Program-made: the position numbers and the translations under genes
Assembly: GCF_014171475.1 (NCBI RefSeq)
Contig: NZ_CP048817.1
Span: 4,340,001-4,404,000 of the forward strand
Origin: Sphingomonas sp. So64.6b
GTDB taxonomy: Bacteria; Pseudomonadota; Alphaproteobacteria; Sphingomonadales; Sphingomonadaceae
Direction of reading: 5' to 3'
Length of the DNA stretch: 64,000 bases
Notes under the pieces: model-generated
The model's database searches: none
What the model was told of the DNA's origin: nothing
What the model saw: the letters and a program-made list of their open reading frames with translations, nothing else
In this document: positions 32,994-43,316 of the stretch, piece after piece
How the letters are laid out: every line of letters starts with the position of its first letter
Numbering within the stretch: the stretch's first letter is position 1

Positions 32994-35384
32994 TTAGTCG
33001 CGATCGCCGGTCAGGAAGGCCGGTGCGAACTCAGGCGCAGGGCCGTCATCATTGCCGCCGGAACGCTCGGGACGCGGACCACGGTCACCACCGCCGTCGC
33101 GACGCGGGCCCCTGTCACCGCCGTCACGGCGCGGACCGCGGTCACCACGGCCGCCGCCGTCGCCACGGCCGCCGCCATCGCCGCGGCCTTCGCCTCTGGG
33201 GCCACGGCCACCATCGCCATCACGGCGCGGGCCGCGCGGACCACGATCACCACCTTCGCGCGGTTCGCGTGCCGGGCGGCTGTCTTCCAGCTCGGCGCCG
33301 GTTTCCTGATCGACGACGCGCATCGACAGGCGAACCTTGCCGCGCGGATCTATCTCGAGGACCTTGACCTTGACTTCCTGGCCTTCGCTCAGGACGTCCG
33401 AGACCTTCTCGACGCGCTCGTTGCGAATTTCGGAGACATGGACGAGGCCATCCTTGCCGCCCATGAAATTCACGAACGCACCGAAATCGACCAAATTGAC
33501 GACCTTGCCGTCATAGACTTTGCCGACCTCGGCCTCTTCGACCAGGCCCTTGATCCACTTGATCGCGGCTTCGATCTGCGCGGTGTCGGACGACGACACC
33601 TTGATCACGCCCTCGTCGTCGATATCGACCTTGGCGCCGGTGGTGGCGACGATCTCACGGATCACCTTGCCGCCGGTGCCGATGACTTCACGAATCTTCG
33701 ATTTATCGATCGTGATCGTCTCGATGCGCGGTGCGTGTGCCGACAACTCCTCACGGGTATGGTCGAGCGCCTTGGCCATTTCGTCGAGAATGTGCGCGCG
33801 GCCTTCCTTGGCCTGGGCCAAAGCCTTGCGCATGATCTCTTCGGTGATGCCCGCGATCTTGATGTCCATCTGCATCGTGGTGATGCCCTCGGACGTGCCC
33901 GCGACCTTGAAGTCCATGTCACCGAGATGATCCTCGTCGCCCAGGATGTCGCTGATCACCGCGAAATCCTTGCCTTCCAGGATCAGGCCCATCGCGATGC
34001 CTGAGACCGGGCGCTTCAGCGGCACGCCGGCATCCATCATCGACAGCGAACCGCCGCACACCGTCGCCATCGACGACGAGCCGTTCGACTCGGTGATGTC
34101 CGACAGAACGCGGATCGTGTAGGGGAACTCTTCCTTAGTCGGCAGCACCGGGTGCAGCGCGCGCCAGGCGAGCTTGCCATGACCGACTTCACGACGACCG
34201 GGGGCGCCGAAGCGGCCCACTTCACCGACCGAATAGGGCGGGAAGTTATAGTGCAGCATGAAGTTTTCGTAGGACAGGCCGGTCAGCCCGTCGATCATCT
34301 GCTCGCTTTCCTTGGTGCCCAAGGTGGTGGTGCAGATCGCCTGCGTCTCACCGCGGGTGAACAGCGCCGAACCATGGGTGCGCGGCAGGAAATGCACCAT
34401 CGCCTCGATCGGGCGGATCTGCGTGGTGGTGCGGCCATCGATGCGCTTGCCGTCCTTGAGGATGGCGCCGCGAACGATTTCCGCTTCGAGCTTCTTCATC
34501 AGCTTGCCGGCGGCCATCTGATCCTGCGGGGCGGCGTCGGCAAAGGCGGTCTTGCCCTTGGCGCGTGCCTCGTTGAGCAGGTTCGAACGCTTGGACTTGT
34601 CGGTCACCTTGTATGCGGCGGCGATGTCCTTGCCGATCAGCTTCTTCAGCTTGTCCTTGGCGGCCGAGAGATCGGCCTGAGCGGCCATTTCCCACGGATC
34701 CTTGGCGGCCTGCTCGGCCAGGTCGATGATCAGGTTGGCGACTTCGCGGCATGCCTTGTGCGCGAACTGCACCGCGCCGAGCATGATCTCCTCCGACAGC
34801 TCCTTGGCTTCGGATTCGACCATCATCACGGCATCGCCGGTGGCGGCGACGACCAGGTCGAGCTCGCCCGACTTGGTCAGTTCGGTGGTCGGGTTGAGGA
34901 TATATTCGCCATCGACATAACCGACGCGCGCCGCGCCGATCGGGCCCATGAACGGCACGCCCGAGATTGTCAGTGCCGCCGATGCCGCAACCATCGCGAG
35001 GATGTCGGGCTCGTTCTCGCCGTCATAGCTGAGAACCTGGCAGATCACGTTGATCTCGTTGTAAAAGCCTTCCGGGAACAGCGGACGGATCGGACGATCG
35101 ATCAGGCGGCTGGTCAGCGTTTCCTTTTCGGTCGCGCCGCGTTCACGCTTGAAGAAGCCGCCAGGGATGCGGCCCGAAGCCGAGAATTTTTCCTGGTAGT
35201 GGACGGTGAGCGGGAAGAAATCCTGCCCTTCCTTGACCGACTTGGCGGCGGTGACGGCGCACAGCACGACGGTTTCGCCGAGCGTCGCGATGACCGCGCC
35301 ATCGGCCTGACGGGCAACGCGGCCCGTTTCCAGCGTGAGGGTCTTGCCGCCCCACTGGGTGCTTACAGTTTTCGTATCGAACAT
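32994..35384 (-). CDS. pnp: polyribonucleotide nucleotidyltransferase (PNPase)
   Basis: A 3'-5' phosphorolytic exoribonuclease, central to mRNA turnover. The 795-residue protein has two RNase PH domains ([37 protein letters not shown]), a KH domain ([20 protein letters not shown]) and an S1 domain ([20 protein letters not shown]). After the S1 domain an unusually long Gly/Arg/Asp-rich tail of about 80 residues made of RGDGGG- and GPRRDGG-type repeats extends to the C-terminus. ATG 35384 has AAGGAAA upstream. It is the last gene of the rimP-to-pnp cluster, following rpsO as in many bacteria. Confidence 0.97.
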   Translation of the reverse strand: MFDTKTVSTQWGGKTLTLETGRVARQADGAVIATLGETVVLCAVTAAKSVKEGQDFFPLTVHYQEKFSASGRIPGGFFKRERGATEKETLTSRLIDRPIRPLFPEGFYNEINVICQVLSYDGENEPDILAMVAASAALTISGVPFMGPIGAARVGYVDGEYILNPTTELTKSGELDLVVAATGDAVMMVESEAKELSEEIMLGAVQFAHKACREVANLIIDLAEQAAKDPWEMAAQADLSAAKDKLKKLIGKDIAAAYKVTDKSKRSNLLNEARAKGKTAFADAAPQDQMAAGKLMKKLEAEIVRGAILKDGKRIDGRTTTQIRPIEAMVHFLPRTHGSALFTRGETQAICTTTLGTKESEQMIDGLTGLSYENFMLHYNFPPYSVGEVGRFGAPGRREVGHGKLAWRALHPVLPTKEEFPYTIRVLSDITESNGSSSMATVCGGSLSMMDAGVPLKRPVSGIAMGLILEGKDFAVISDILGDEDHLGDMDFKVAGTSEGITTMQMDIKIAGITEEIMRKALAQAKEGRAHILDEMAKALDHTREELSAHAPRIETITIDKSKIREVIGTGGKVIREIVATTGAKVDIDDEGVIKVSSSDTAQIEAAIKWIKGLVEEAEVGKVYDGKVVNLVDFGAFVNFMGGKDGLVHVSEIRNERVEKVSDVLSEGQEVKVKVLEIDPRGKVRLSMRVVDQETGAELEDSRPAREPREGGDRGPRGPRRDGDGGRGPRGEGRGDGGGRGDGGGRGDRGPRRDGGDRGPRRDGGGDRGPRPERSGGNDDGPAPEFAPAFLTGDRD

Positions 35385-35530
35385 TTTATTTCCTTCACTC
35401 CGCACGCCCAATGCGCGCGGGGCCTATCTGCGAGCCGATAATGGCCCGGCTTGTCCCTTCCACTGGCCGTTCATTCGGCGGGAAGGGGGTTCGGGGAAAC
35501 CGGCCGAATTGCCGGTTGCCGAATAGCGAA

Positions 35531-35552
35531 ACGGCCCCCTTCCGGGGGCCGT
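35531..35552 (-). terminator. hairpin between rpsO and pnp
   Basis: A 9-bp stem, ACGGCCCCC (35531-35539) pairing with GGGGGCCGT (35544-35552), with a TTCC loop lies 5 bases after the rpsO stop; on the minus strand it is followed by TTTCGC. The T-run is weak, so it may be a partial terminator or a processing site rather than a full stop. The rest of the rpsO-pnp gap (35385-35530) shows only minor palindromes. Confidence 0.6.
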
Positions 35553-35557
35553 CCGTG

Positions 35558-35827
35558 TTACTTGCGAAGCCCGAGCTTCGCGATGAGATCGGTGTAGCGC
35601 GCGCCATCCTTGTGGCGGAGATAGTCGAGCAAGCTGCGGCGCTTGTTGACCATCATCAGCAGCCCGCGGCGCGAATGATTGTCTTTCTTGTGGCCCTTGA
35701 AATGCTCGGTCAGGTTGCGGATGCGCTCGGTGAGGATCGCGACCTGGACTTCGGGGCTGCCGGTGTCGCCTTCGACGCGGCCATGTTCCTTGACGAGCGC
35801 GTCCTTGCGCTCTGCGGTGATCGTCAT
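35558..35827 (-). CDS. rpsO: 30S ribosomal protein S15
   Basis: Primary 16S rRNA-binding protein of the 30S platform. The 89-residue sequence is the family length and contains [40 protein letters not shown] and [15 protein letters not shown]. An AAGGAAA ribosome-binding site precedes ATG 35827; the frame is open further upstream but overlaps truB and is not coding. Placement between truB and pnp is the conserved order. Confidence 0.97.
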   Translation of the reverse strand: MTITAERKDALVKEHGRVEGDTGSPEVQVAILTERIRNLTEHFKGHKKDNHSRRGLLMMVNKRRSLLDYLRHKDGARYTDLIAKLGLRK

Positions 35828-35846
35828 GCATTTTCCTTCGACATCG

Positions 35847-36743
35847 TCATAGGTTGAAGCCTCGCACGACATGGACCGATTGGCCCTGAACCTCGACCAG
35901 CGCGACCGGAATATCATCCAGCACCGCGAAGTGGAGGCCATCGTCTCTGGCAATCCCGGTCAGAACACGCCCCTGGCGGAGCGCCCCTGCCTGATCGGGG
36001 GTGAGGGATAGAGCCGGGATGTCGTCCAGCCCCGCCCTCAACGGCAGGAGTATTTGTTCAAGCCCGCGCGCATTACCGAGTTCAGCCAATTTGTCCAGCG
36101 ATATCGCATTTTCTAGGGTGAACGGCCCGGCCTCGATCCGGCGCAGCATCGTCACATGGCCGACCGTGCCGAGCGCCAGTGCGATATCGCGCGCCAGGCT
36201 GCGGATATAGGTTCCTTTGGAGACATGGGCGGTGAGGGTGATGCTTTCTAGCTCTTCCCCGATACTCTGTGCCGGAGAGGAACTAAGGGAGTAGATCGTC
36301 ACCGCCCGGCTCGCCAGCACCACTTCTTCGCCGGCACGCGCCAGATCATAGGCCCGTTCGCCATCGACTTTCAGCGCGGAATAGGCTGGCGGCACCTGAT
36401 CGATCGGCCCGGTGAAGCGCGGCAGCACCGCTTCGACCTGCGCCAGCATCGGTCGCACCTCCGAAGTCGCGATCTCGACGCCCTCGGCATCGAGCGTGTC
36501 GGTCTGCACGCCGAAGGTTATAGTGAAGTCGTACACCTTGTCGCTGTCGAGCATCCGTCCGGCGAGCTTGGTCGCCTCGCCCACCGCGATCGGCAACACA
36601 CCCGAGGCGAGCGGATCGAGCGTGCCGCCATGGCCGACCTTGAACTTGCCATAGTCGCCACCCCGCAACGCGCGCTTGACCGCGGAGACGGCTTGGGTCG
36701 AGCCCAGGCCGACGGGCTTGTCGAGGATGATCCAGCCATGCAT
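35847..36743 (-). CDS. truB: tRNA pseudouridine-55 synthase
   Basis: Converts U55 of elongator tRNAs to pseudouridine. The 298-residue protein shows [20 protein letters not shown], the catalytic [20 protein letters not shown] (nucleophile Asp in TLDP), [20 protein letters not shown] and [13 protein letters not shown], then a small C-terminal domain. It starts 4 bp after the M50 protease stop and ends 19 bp before rpsO. Confidence 0.96.
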   Translation of the reverse strand: MHGWIILDKPVGLGSTQAVSAVKRALRGGDYGKFKVGHGGTLDPLASGVLPIAVGEATKLAGRMLDSDKVYDFTITFGVQTDTLDAEGVEIATSEVRPMLAQVEAVLPRFTGPIDQVPPAYSALKVDGERAYDLARAGEEVVLASRAVTIYSLSSSPAQSIGEELESITLTAHVSKGTYIRSLARDIALALGTVGHVTMLRRIEAGPFTLENAISLDKLAELGNARGLEQILLPLRAGLDDIPALSLTPDQAGALRQGRVLTGIARDDGLHFAVLDDIPVALVEVQGQSVHVVRGFNL

Positions 36744-36747
36744 CGTG

Positions 36748-37431
36748 TCAGAACTCGATCTGGGCCGGTAGGAAGAAGCGAGCCACCGCCGACGCGACCG
36801 GCGCGATCACCAGTCTGATCACGTCCGCACTCGGCGAGATGGCAGGCAGCACGAGCAGCAGCACGAGGAGGATCGGAAAGCCGAACCGGGCAAGTTTGCT
36901 ATACTGGATCGCGGCGGCGCGCGGTAGCAGGCCCTGCACAACGTGCCCGCCATCGAACGGTGGCAGAGGGATGAGGTTGAAGACCCCAAGAAAGACGTTG
37001 ATTAGGATGAAGTTGACCAGATTTTGAAAGACGAAGAGCATCACGCCGGCCTGGGGAATACCCAGCCCAGCGATCATTGCGCCGAGCGCCAGTCCGCTCA
37101 GCGCGGCAAGCACAAAACTGGTCGCGGGTCCGGCCAGCGCGACGAGCATCATATGAACGCGCGGGTTGCGTAACTGCGACGCGAGCACCGGCACCGGCTT
37201 GGCCCAGCCAAAGATCGGCGCGTTCGCCACGGCAAGGAGCAGCGGCAGCACGACCGTGCCGATCGGATCGACATGGCGGATCGGGTTGAGCGTCAGCCGC
37301 CCGCTCCGTTCCGCCGTGGTGTCGCCGAACATCCGCGCCACATAGCCATGCGCGACTTCATGGAAGACGATCGCGATCACTAACGGGATCAGCCAGACCG
37401 CAATCGTATAAAGCAGGTTGGGGTCGTTCAT
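36748..37431 (-). CDS. M50-family site-2-protease-like membrane metalloprotease
   Basis: A 227-residue polytopic zinc metalloprotease-like protein. HEVAHG in a membrane helix (LVIAIVFHEVAHGYVARMFG) is the HExxH zinc site, and NLIPLPPFDGGHV supplies the third ligand (the family's NPxDG-like motif). Other helices include MLVALAGPATSFVLAALSGL and LINVFLGVF. There is no PDZ domain, so it resembles the compact SpoIVFB/YwhC-type branch rather than RseP. ATG 37431 overlaps the tdk stop (ATGA). The substrate is unknown. Confidence 0.9.
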   Translation of the reverse strand: MNDPNLLYTIAVWLIPLVIAIVFHEVAHGYVARMFGDTTAERSGRLTLNPIRHVDPIGTVVLPLLLAVANAPIFGWAKPVPVLASQLRNPRVHMMLVALAGPATSFVLAALSGLALGAMIAGLGIPQAGVMLFVFQNLVNFILINVFLGVFNLIPLPPFDGGHVVQGLLPRAAAIQYSKLARFGFPILLVLLLVLPAISPSADVIRLVIAPVASAVARFFLPAQIEF

Positions 37432-38024
37432 GGAATCCGTTCGATCAGGGGTGCAGCCAGCGCCTCGGTAAAATGGCGGCGGCACATCGCAATATAGCGG
37501 TCATTGCCGCCGATCTCGGTCTGTGCCCCTTCGGCGATCGCGCGGCCACCGGAATCGACGCGCAGGTTCATCGTTGCTTTGCGTCCGCAGGCGCAGACCG
37601 ATTTGATCTCGATCAGCGAATCGGCAATCGCGAGCAACCGCGCCGATCCCTCGAACAGCCGCCCCTGGAAATCGGTGCGCAGACCATAGGCCAGCACCGG
37701 AACGCCGTGCGTATCGGCCAGCAGGGCAAGCTGATCCACTTGCGCTGCCGTCAGGAACTGTGCCTCATCGACCAGCACACAGGCCGGCAGCGCTTCGCCT
37801 GCGCGGTGGACGATGGCGACCAGGTCGGTGTCGCGCTCGAACGCGATCGCGTCCGCGCCAAGGCCGATGCGCGAAGTGACCGTCCCCGCTTCGAACCGGT
37901 CGTCGATTGCGGCGGTGAACAAGATCGTCCGCATGCCGCGCTCGCGATAATTGAAATCGGCCTGCAACAGGGTGGTCGATTTGCCCGCATTCATCGAGGC
38001 ATAGTAGAAATAGAGCTTGGCCAT
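37428..38024 (-). CDS. tdk: thymidine kinase (class II)
   Basis: Phosphorylates thymidine to dTMP for salvage. The 198-residue protein has the P-loop in YYASMNAGKSTTLLQ, the LVDEAQFLTAAQVDQL Walker-B-like region, the lasso loop VLAYGLRTDFQGRLFEGSAR and a zinc ribbon (CACGRKATMNLR and CRRHF). Its ATG shares one base with the stop of the upstream lipoprotein gene (TGATG) and its stop overlaps the M50 gene start. Presence inside the truB/rbfA cluster is unusual compared with the classical operon. Confidence 0.95.
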   Translation of the reverse strand: MAKLYFYYASMNAGKSTTLLQADFNYRERGMRTILFTAAIDDRFEAGTVTSRIGLGADAIAFERDTDLVAIVHRAGEALPACVLVDEAQFLTAAQVDQLALLADTHGVPVLAYGLRTDFQGRLFEGSARLLAIADSLIEIKSVCACGRKATMNLRVDSGGRAIAEGAQTEIGGNDRYIAMCRRHFTEALAAPLIERIP

Positions 38025-38617
38025 CAGGCCATCCACGTGGCGCGGGTCGCTACCAATTGCCAACGCCCATTGCGATATTCCAGCGCCATCGTGCCCCCAG
38101 CGCCGCACCAGCCCCCGCACACGCTGCTGCTATCAACGAATGCGAAATTGCCGGCATAAACCGGAGCCGACAGTGAGAAATGTGCGGTGCAGGATTTTGG
38201 CCATTGCTTGTTGACGATGCGAGGAGTGGGGGCGCCGTGAAGTTTCAGAAGCGCCCGCGCAGAGGCTCTGCCCAATCGCGTTACCGACCCCGCATCGATC
38301 GGACGCTTCTCATCGATTGGATCATGCCAACCCTTCAGTCCGTCGCGCAATCCAAAGCGCATTGCGGCCATATTCCAGGGGTCGACGCGAGTCGCTTCGT
38401 CGTAAAGGCTGATTTCCGTGCCGTGCAGATCGGTGCAAGGATCGCTGGCGACCCATGAAGATAGCACTGGATTATCCTCGCCGATCATGGACATCACGAC
38501 CGCCCGGCGCAGATCGATATCGACCAGCGGTGGCGGCGCGCCTTCCTGGCAGGCCTGCACCAACAACGTCGCGAGCAACGCAGGCACAATGCGGTGCATG
38601 GGAGAAACGATCATCAT
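38024..38617 (-). CDS. predicted lipoprotein of unknown function
   Basis: A 197-residue protein with a lipoprotein-type N-terminus (MHRIVPALLATLLVQAC, starting at residue 7; lipobox LVQAC) followed by a periplasmic domain I do not recognise. Notable are paired cysteines in SSVCGGWCGAGG and further Cys residues (DPCTDLHG, KSCTAHF), so disulfides are likely. The C-terminus (MALEYRNGRWQLVATRATWM) looks like a beta hairpin. Starts at 38617, 38614 or 38599 are possible; none has a convincing ribosome-binding site. It is coupled to tdk by a TGATG junction. Confidence 0.75.
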   Translation of the reverse strand: MMIVSPMHRIVPALLATLLVQACQEGAPPPLVDIDLRRAVVMSMIGEDNPVLSSWVASDPCTDLHGTEISLYDEATRVDPWNMAAMRFGLRDGLKGWHDPIDEKRPIDAGSVTRLGRASARALLKLHGAPTPRIVNKQWPKSCTAHFSLSAPVYAGNFAFVDSSSVCGGWCGAGGTMALEYRNGRWQLVATRATWMA

Positions 38618-38672
38618 GTTGACAGCTTAGGTAAGCGCTGACCGAGTGTCTATTTCGCACCGCAGCAGCAGA

Positions 38673-39074
38673 TTAGGTTTCGTCGCCAGCAGTATCGAGA
38701 TCCCGCGCCACATGCGGCGTGCGCAGCAGCTGATCGATATGGCTGCCTTCGTCGAAGCTCTCGTCGGCGAGGAACTTTAGTTTGGCGGCGTATTTCATCT
38801 TCACCCGCGCGGCGACCTCGCGCTGCAGATAGGCCGTGTGAGTGCGCAGCGCCTTGAGCACCGCTTCCTCTTCCTTGCCGAGCAGCGGCTTCACGAACAC
38901 TGTCGCATGACGCAGGTCGGGCGACATGCGCACTTCGGTCACGGTGACGAGATGCTTGGCCAGCGTCTCGTCATGCACGTCGCCGCGCGCCAGGATGTCG
39001 GACAGCGTATGGCGCATCTGCTCACCCACGCGCAGGACGCGGACCAAACGGGTTTCGGGTGTTTCGGTCTTCAT
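38673..39074 (-). CDS. rbfA: ribosome-binding factor A
   Basis: Assists late 30S maturation at the 16S 5' helix. The 133-residue KH-fold protein contains [40 protein letters not shown] and [20 protein letters not shown], then [11 protein letters not shown]. Its start overlaps the stop of the thioesterase gene (ATGA), and it follows infB as in other bacteria, apart from that inserted gene. Confidence 0.95.
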   Translation of the reverse strand: MKTETPETRLVRVLRVGEQMRHTLSDILARGDVHDETLAKHLVTVTEVRMSPDLRHATVFVKPLLGKEEEAVLKALRTHTAYLQREVAARVKMKYAAKLKFLADESFDEGSHIDQLLRTPHVARDLDTAGDET

Positions 39075-39496
39075 GTCTGCGGGCTCCGCGGGATTCCGCC
39101 GCGCATCACCCGGCCAATAAAAGTACCACGCGCGATCAATTGGTCCTCGCTGTCGAACAGTTCGGCATCGGTCACGGCGATCGTCTTGCCGACGTTCACG
39201 ACGCGCGCCTTGCCCACGAAACGACCGGGCCTGGCGGGCTTCAAAAAGGTCACGTGGAAATCGATCGTCGGAGCATACACGTCGCCATGGGTTGCGGCGA
39301 GCAGTGCCGGACCCTGAGTGTCGTCAAGCATTGCCGCAACGAAGCCGCCCTGCACGGTCCCACCCGGATTGAGGAACCGCTCGTCAGCCACGAAGCTCAC
39401 CGTCGCGGTGCCCGCTGCAGGGTCGAGCGCTTCGATCTTCCAGCCCAGCAGCCGGGACGCGGGCGGAATCGGAAAGTCGTCGAAAACCGTCGACAT
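39071..39496 (-). CDS. PaaI-type hotdog thioesterase
   Basis: A 141-residue hotdog-fold acyl-CoA thioesterase of the PaaI/4HBT class: [20 protein letters not shown] (with the N-x-x-G-T/G-x-x-x-G-G pattern), then [20 protein letters not shown] and [20 protein letters not shown]. It is located between infB and rbfA, where the classical operon has no such gene, and is coupled to rbfA. A role in translation is not expected; the acyl-CoA substrate is unknown. Confidence 0.88.
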   Translation of the reverse strand: MSTVFDDFPIPPASRLLGWKIEALDPAAGTATVSFVADERFLNPGGTVQGGFVAAMLDDTQGPALLAATHGDVYAPTIDFHVTFLKPARPGRFVGKARVVNVGKTIAVTDAELFDSEDQLIARGTFIGRVMRGGIPRSPQT

Positions 39497-39525
39497 GATG
39501 TTTCCTTTCCGCCCGCAGCCTCAGG

Positions 39526-42264
39526 CTAGAGCGTCCGTTCGCGCAGTTCGACTTCGAAGGTTTCGAGGAAGTCGCCCGGCTTGATGTCGACGAAGTTCTG
39601 CGTGAACGTCACGCCGCACTCCAGACCCGCACGGACTTCCGCCACATCGTCCTTGAAGCGACGCAAGGATGCGATTTCGCCCTGGTAGATGATGACATCC
39701 TCGCGCGTGATGCGCGCCTTGAGCGCCTTGCGGATGGTGCCTTCGGTGACCAGCAGACCGGCCGCCTTGCCATGCTTGCCGGCCGAGAAGACCTCGCGGA
39801 TTTCGGCGCGGCCGACAACCGTTTCGAACGCCTCGGGGCCAAGCTCGCCCGCCATGCCCGAGCGGATCTCGTCGATCAGGTCGTAGATCACGTCGTAATA
39901 TTTGAGCGCGACCTTCTGGCGTTCGGCAATCTCGCGCGCCTTGGCATTGGCACGGACATTGAAGCCGATGATCGGCGCGCCGCTGGCACCGGCCAGCGTC
40001 ACGTCGCTCTCGGTAATGCCGCCAACGCCGGCATGAAGCACGCGCGCCTTGATATCATCGGTCGAGATCTTGTTGATCGACGACACGATCGCCTCGACCG
40101 ACCCTTGCGTGTCGGCCTTGACCACCAGCGGATATTCGATCGCCTGCTTGTCCTTGAGCGCGGAGAACATGCTCTCCAGGCTGGCCGGGGCCGATGTCGT
40201 GCGCTTGTTGGTGATAACGCTCTGGCGATATTCCGCGACTTCGCGGGCACGTGCCTCGTTCTCGACCACCGAGAAAGGATCGCCAGCGCGCGGCACGCCG
40301 GACAGGCCGAGAACCTCGACCGGCATCGACGGGCCGGCTTCCTTGATCTGCTGACCCTTGTCGTTGGTCATCGCCCGGACCTTGCCGCTTTCGGCGCCGA
40401 CGACGAACACGTCGCCGACCTTCAGCGTGCCACGGCTGACCAGGATCGTCGCAACCGGACCACGCCCCTTGTCGAGCTTGGCCTCGATCACGGTGCCTTC
40501 GGCGGAGCGATCGGGGTTGGCCTTCAATTCGAGCAGTTCGGCCTGGAGCTGGATCTTTTCGACCAGCTGGTCGAGCCCGGTCTTCTGTAGCGCCGAGACT
40601 TCAACATCCTGCACATCGCCCGACATCTCCTCGACGATCACTTCGTACTGGAGCAGGGCCTCACGCACCTTTTGCGGGTTGGCGTCAGGCTTGTCGATCT
40701 TGTTGATCGCCACGATCATCGGCACGCCAGCCGCCTTGGTGTGGTTGATCGCCTCGATCGTCTGCGGCTTTAGCCCGTCATCGGCGGCGACGACCAGCAC
40801 GACGATATCCGTCACATTGGCGCCGCGCGCACGCATTTCGGTAAAGGCTTCATGGCCCGGCGTGTCGAGGAAAGTGACCTTCGACTTGTCCTTCAGCGTG
40901 ACCTGATACGCGCCGATATGCTGAGTGATGCCACCGGCCTCGCCCTTGACCACATCGGTGCCACGCAACGCGTCGAGCAGCGAGGTCTTGCCGTGATCGA
41001 CATGGCCCATGATCGTCACCACCGGCGGACGCGGCACGGCGGCGCCGTCCACATCCTCCGCGGTGTCGATCGCCAGATCGATATCCGAATCGCTGACGCG
41101 CGTGATGTTATGACCGAATTCGGTCACCAGCAGCTCGGCCGTGTCCTGGTCGATCGTCTCATTGATCGTGACCGGCATGCCCATCTTGAACAACGCCTTG
41201 ACCAGGTCCGCGCCCTTTTCCGCCATGCGGTTGGCGAGTTCCTGCACGGTGATCGCTTCCGGCACGACGACGTCGCGGATCTGTTTGGCCTGCGCTTCGC
41301 GCGGGCCACCCATACGGCGATGTTCTTTCTCGCGTGCCCGCTTGAGTGCGGCGAGGCTGCGTGCGCGTGCGCCGTCACCATCGCCAAGCGCGCGGTTGAC
41401 GGTCAGCTTGCCCGCGGTGCGGCGATCGTCGCCACCCTTGCGATCGCGCAGGCCGGTGCGCGGCACGGTCTCGCCGGCACGCTTGATCAAGCCACCGGCA
41501 GGTGCCGCTGGCGCATTGTTGTTGTTCGCATTGGCGGTCGCGGCCGGCGCCGGTGCTGCCGGGGCGGCGGGCGGCGGCGGGGGTGGCGGACGCGGGCGTT
41601 CGGGGCGCGCGACCGGCGTGAAGCGGCGTGGCGCCGGCATGCTCGGGTCAAGCGTGATCCCGATCGGTGCGGGCGGTGCGGCCGGCACCGGCGCGGCAAC
41701 GGGGGCTGCGGGAGTTGGAGCGGCCACCGGAGTAGCAGCGGCCGGCGCGGGAACGGGCGTCGCCGGAACGGGCGTCGCGGCCTCGACCGGTGCGGGTTCG
41801 GGGGTCGGCGCAGGTTCGGGCGCAGCAGGCGAATCCGGGGCGTCGCCGGCAAGGCGCGCTTCCTCGGCGCGACGGCGTGCTTCGTCGGCCGCCTCGATGC
41901 GATCGCGCTCTTCGCGACGGCGCGATTCCTCCAGCGCGTTCATGCGCGATTCGTCGGCTTCGCGCAGCAGCTTGGTCTGAAGCTCCTGACGCGACAGCAG
42001 GGAATTGGCCGGAGAAACCGGCGCGGGCGCGGGTGCCCGTGGCGCGGGCGCTGCTACCGGCGCAGGGGCCGCGACCGGCTCAGCGACCGGAGCCGCCGGG
42101 GTAGCTCCCGGACCGAGGATACGGCGGCGCTTCACTTCCACCTGCACGGTGTTCTGGCGGCCATGGCTGAAGCTCTGCTTCACCTGGCCAGTCTCGACCG
42201 TGCGCTTCACCCCCAGCGGTGCGCGCATGACCAGTTTCGGCTTCTCGTTGTCCGTATCGCTCAC
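39526..42264 (-). CDS. infB: translation initiation factor IF-2
   Basis: GTPase that brings initiator tRNA to the 30S subunit. It is 912 residues long. The alphaproteobacterial N-terminal region (KRTVETGQVKQSFSHGRQNT) is followed by a low-complexity Ala/Pro-rich segment and a charged Glu/Arg helix. The G domain has VTIMGHVDHGKTSLLDALRG, LDTPGHEAF and NKIDKP, followed by beta-barrel domains and the C2 domain ending in GDFLETFEVELRERTL. The ATG overlaps the stop of the upstream YlxR-like gene (ATGA). Confidence 0.97.
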   Translation of the reverse strand: MSDTDNEKPKLVMRAPLGVKRTVETGQVKQSFSHGRQNTVQVEVKRRRILGPGATPAAPVAEPVAAPAPVAAPAPRAPAPAPVSPANSLLSRQELQTKLLREADESRMNALEESRRREERDRIEAADEARRRAEEARLAGDAPDSPAAPEPAPTPEPAPVEAATPVPATPVPAPAAATPVAAPTPAAPVAAPVPAAPPAPIGITLDPSMPAPRRFTPVARPERPRPPPPPPPAAPAAPAPAATANANNNNAPAAPAGGLIKRAGETVPRTGLRDRKGGDDRRTAGKLTVNRALGDGDGARARSLAALKRAREKEHRRMGGPREAQAKQIRDVVVPEAITVQELANRMAEKGADLVKALFKMGMPVTINETIDQDTAELLVTEFGHNITRVSDSDIDLAIDTAEDVDGAAVPRPPVVTIMGHVDHGKTSLLDALRGTDVVKGEAGGITQHIGAYQVTLKDKSKVTFLDTPGHEAFTEMRARGANVTDIVVLVVAADDGLKPQTIEAINHTKAAGVPMIVAINKIDKPDANPQKVREALLQYEVIVEEMSGDVQDVEVSALQKTGLDQLVEKIQLQAELLELKANPDRSAEGTVIEAKLDKGRGPVATILVSRGTLKVGDVFVVGAESGKVRAMTNDKGQQIKEAGPSMPVEVLGLSGVPRAGDPFSVVENEARAREVAEYRQSVITNKRTTSAPASLESMFSALKDKQAIEYPLVVKADTQGSVEAIVSSINKISTDDIKARVLHAGVGGITESDVTLAGASGAPIIGFNVRANAKAREIAERQKVALKYYDVIYDLIDEIRSGMAGELGPEAFETVVGRAEIREVFSAGKHGKAAGLLVTEGTIRKALKARITREDVIIYQGEIASLRRFKDDVAEVRAGLECGVTFTQNFVDIKPGDFLETFEVELRERTL

Positions 42265-42998
42265 TCGGATTCCTCGTAATTCTCGTCGGCCGGATCGTTC
42301 ACTTGGTCGTCGGCGTCGTTTCCGTTCCCGGATTCAGACGGCGATGCGCCCTGCGAGGCCGTTTCGCAAGGCACGGGAGATGGGTCAGGGCCGATGAAAT
42401 GCAGCCAGCGGTGGAGCGCTTCGCCCACCCTCTTGGCCGCATCGGGATCAGTCAGGCCTATATGTACCACATTTTGGCGGCCTAGTGCCACGGCCAATAT
42501 GGTGCGCGGGACCGGCAGAACCAACCCCCTGCGATCACTGCCTTCTTCGTCGTTGCCGACGCGCCACGCCTGGTCGAGTTTGCGGTTGCCGTCAGTGCCC
42601 GCGTCGGACGCATGCAGCAGCAAATGAAGCTTGCCCGCGCGCGCCGCGGTTTCGATCTTGTCCGAACCCGAGAACAAGCCGCCGGAACGCGATTCGAGCC
42701 CGAGCCGGTCAAGTGCTGCACGTTCCAGTGCGGCCTCGATCTTCGCCGGCAGGTCGTCGGGTACGATGATCGGTCCGGTCTTGAAAGCACGCGCGAGCGC
42801 GCCTTTCAGCTTGCCCTTGGCGATCGCGGTTTCGAGCTCTGTCCGGGTCACGCCAATCCACGCCCCACGGCCTGGCGCCTTGGCGCGGACGTCGGGGAGA
42901 ATGTCGCCGTCCGGCGACAGGGCCAGCCGCACCAGCGCATGGCGCGGCGCGCGGTCGCCGAGCAGGATGCAGCGACGAATCGGGTCAGCGGCGGTCAT
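42261..42998 (-). CDS. YlxR (DUF448)/L7Ae-like RNA-binding protein
   Basis: A 245-residue two-domain protein conserved between nusA and infB. The YlxR/DUF448 domain (PIRRCILLGDRAPRHALVRL, AKAPGRGAWI) covers about 1-85, and an L7Ae/YlxQ-like domain follows (GKLHLLLHASDAGTDGNRKL, VPRTILAVALGRQNVVHIGL). The acidic tail is rich in Asp, Asn and Glu. ATG 42998 is preferred because GGAGG lies 7 bases upstream; a GTG at 43004 is too close to that site. RNA binding is known for the fold; the exact role in this operon is unsettled. Confidence 0.92.
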   Translation of the reverse strand: MTAADPIRRCILLGDRAPRHALVRLALSPDGDILPDVRAKAPGRGAWIGVTRTELETAIAKGKLKGALARAFKTGPIIVPDDLPAKIEAALERAALDRLGLESRSGGLFSGSDKIETAARAGKLHLLLHASDAGTDGNRKLDQAWRVGNDEEGSDRRGLVLPVPRTILAVALGRQNVVHIGLTDPDAAKRVGEALHRWLHFIGPDPSPVPCETASQGASPSESGNGNDADDQVNDPADENYEESE

Positions 42999-43076
42999 GC
43001 GCACGCCTCCACCCGCATCGCTGCGAACCCCGGCGCCTGTCCGGAGCAGTAAGGGAATGTCTGTAGCCCTAGCGCG

Positions 43077-43316
43077 TCATTGTGAGGGAACCGCATGCGC
43101 GTCCTCCCTCGACGGTGCCGGCTTCGGCGCATCACGATCGGCGATCAGCTGACCGCCCGCACCGTAATTCTCCGTCGACACCTCTTCGATCACGATCTGC
43201 ACCGCGCCCGGGTTCTTGCCGAGGCGCGAGACCAGCGAAGCGGTGACGTCGGCGACGATCCCCGCTTTCTGATCGCGCGTCGCGGTGCCCGATATGCGGA
43301 TGCTGACGAACGGCAT
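43077..43316 (-). CDS. 4-oxalocrotonate tautomerase-family protein
   Basis: A 79-residue tautomerase-superfamily protein. After Met removal it begins with the catalytic Pro1 (PFVSIRISGTATRDQKAGIV), then VTASLVSRLGKNPGAVQIVI and EEVSTENYGAGGQLIADRD. It is longer than classical 4-OT (about 62 residues) through a Pro/Ala/Ser-rich tail. It sits between nusA and ylxR, coupled to the nusA stop (TGATG), which is not part of the ancestral operon. Its physiological substrate is not inferable. Confidence 0.9.
   Translation of the reverse strand: MPFVSIRISGTATRDQKAGIVADVTASLVSRLGKNPGAVQIVIEEVSTENYGAGGQLIADRDAPKPAPSREDAHAVPSQ

Noticed and set aside
40852..42279. 475-codon plus-strand frame opposite infB
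   Set aside because: Gly/Arg-rich translation caused by the antisense of the Ala/Pro-rich IF-2 linker.
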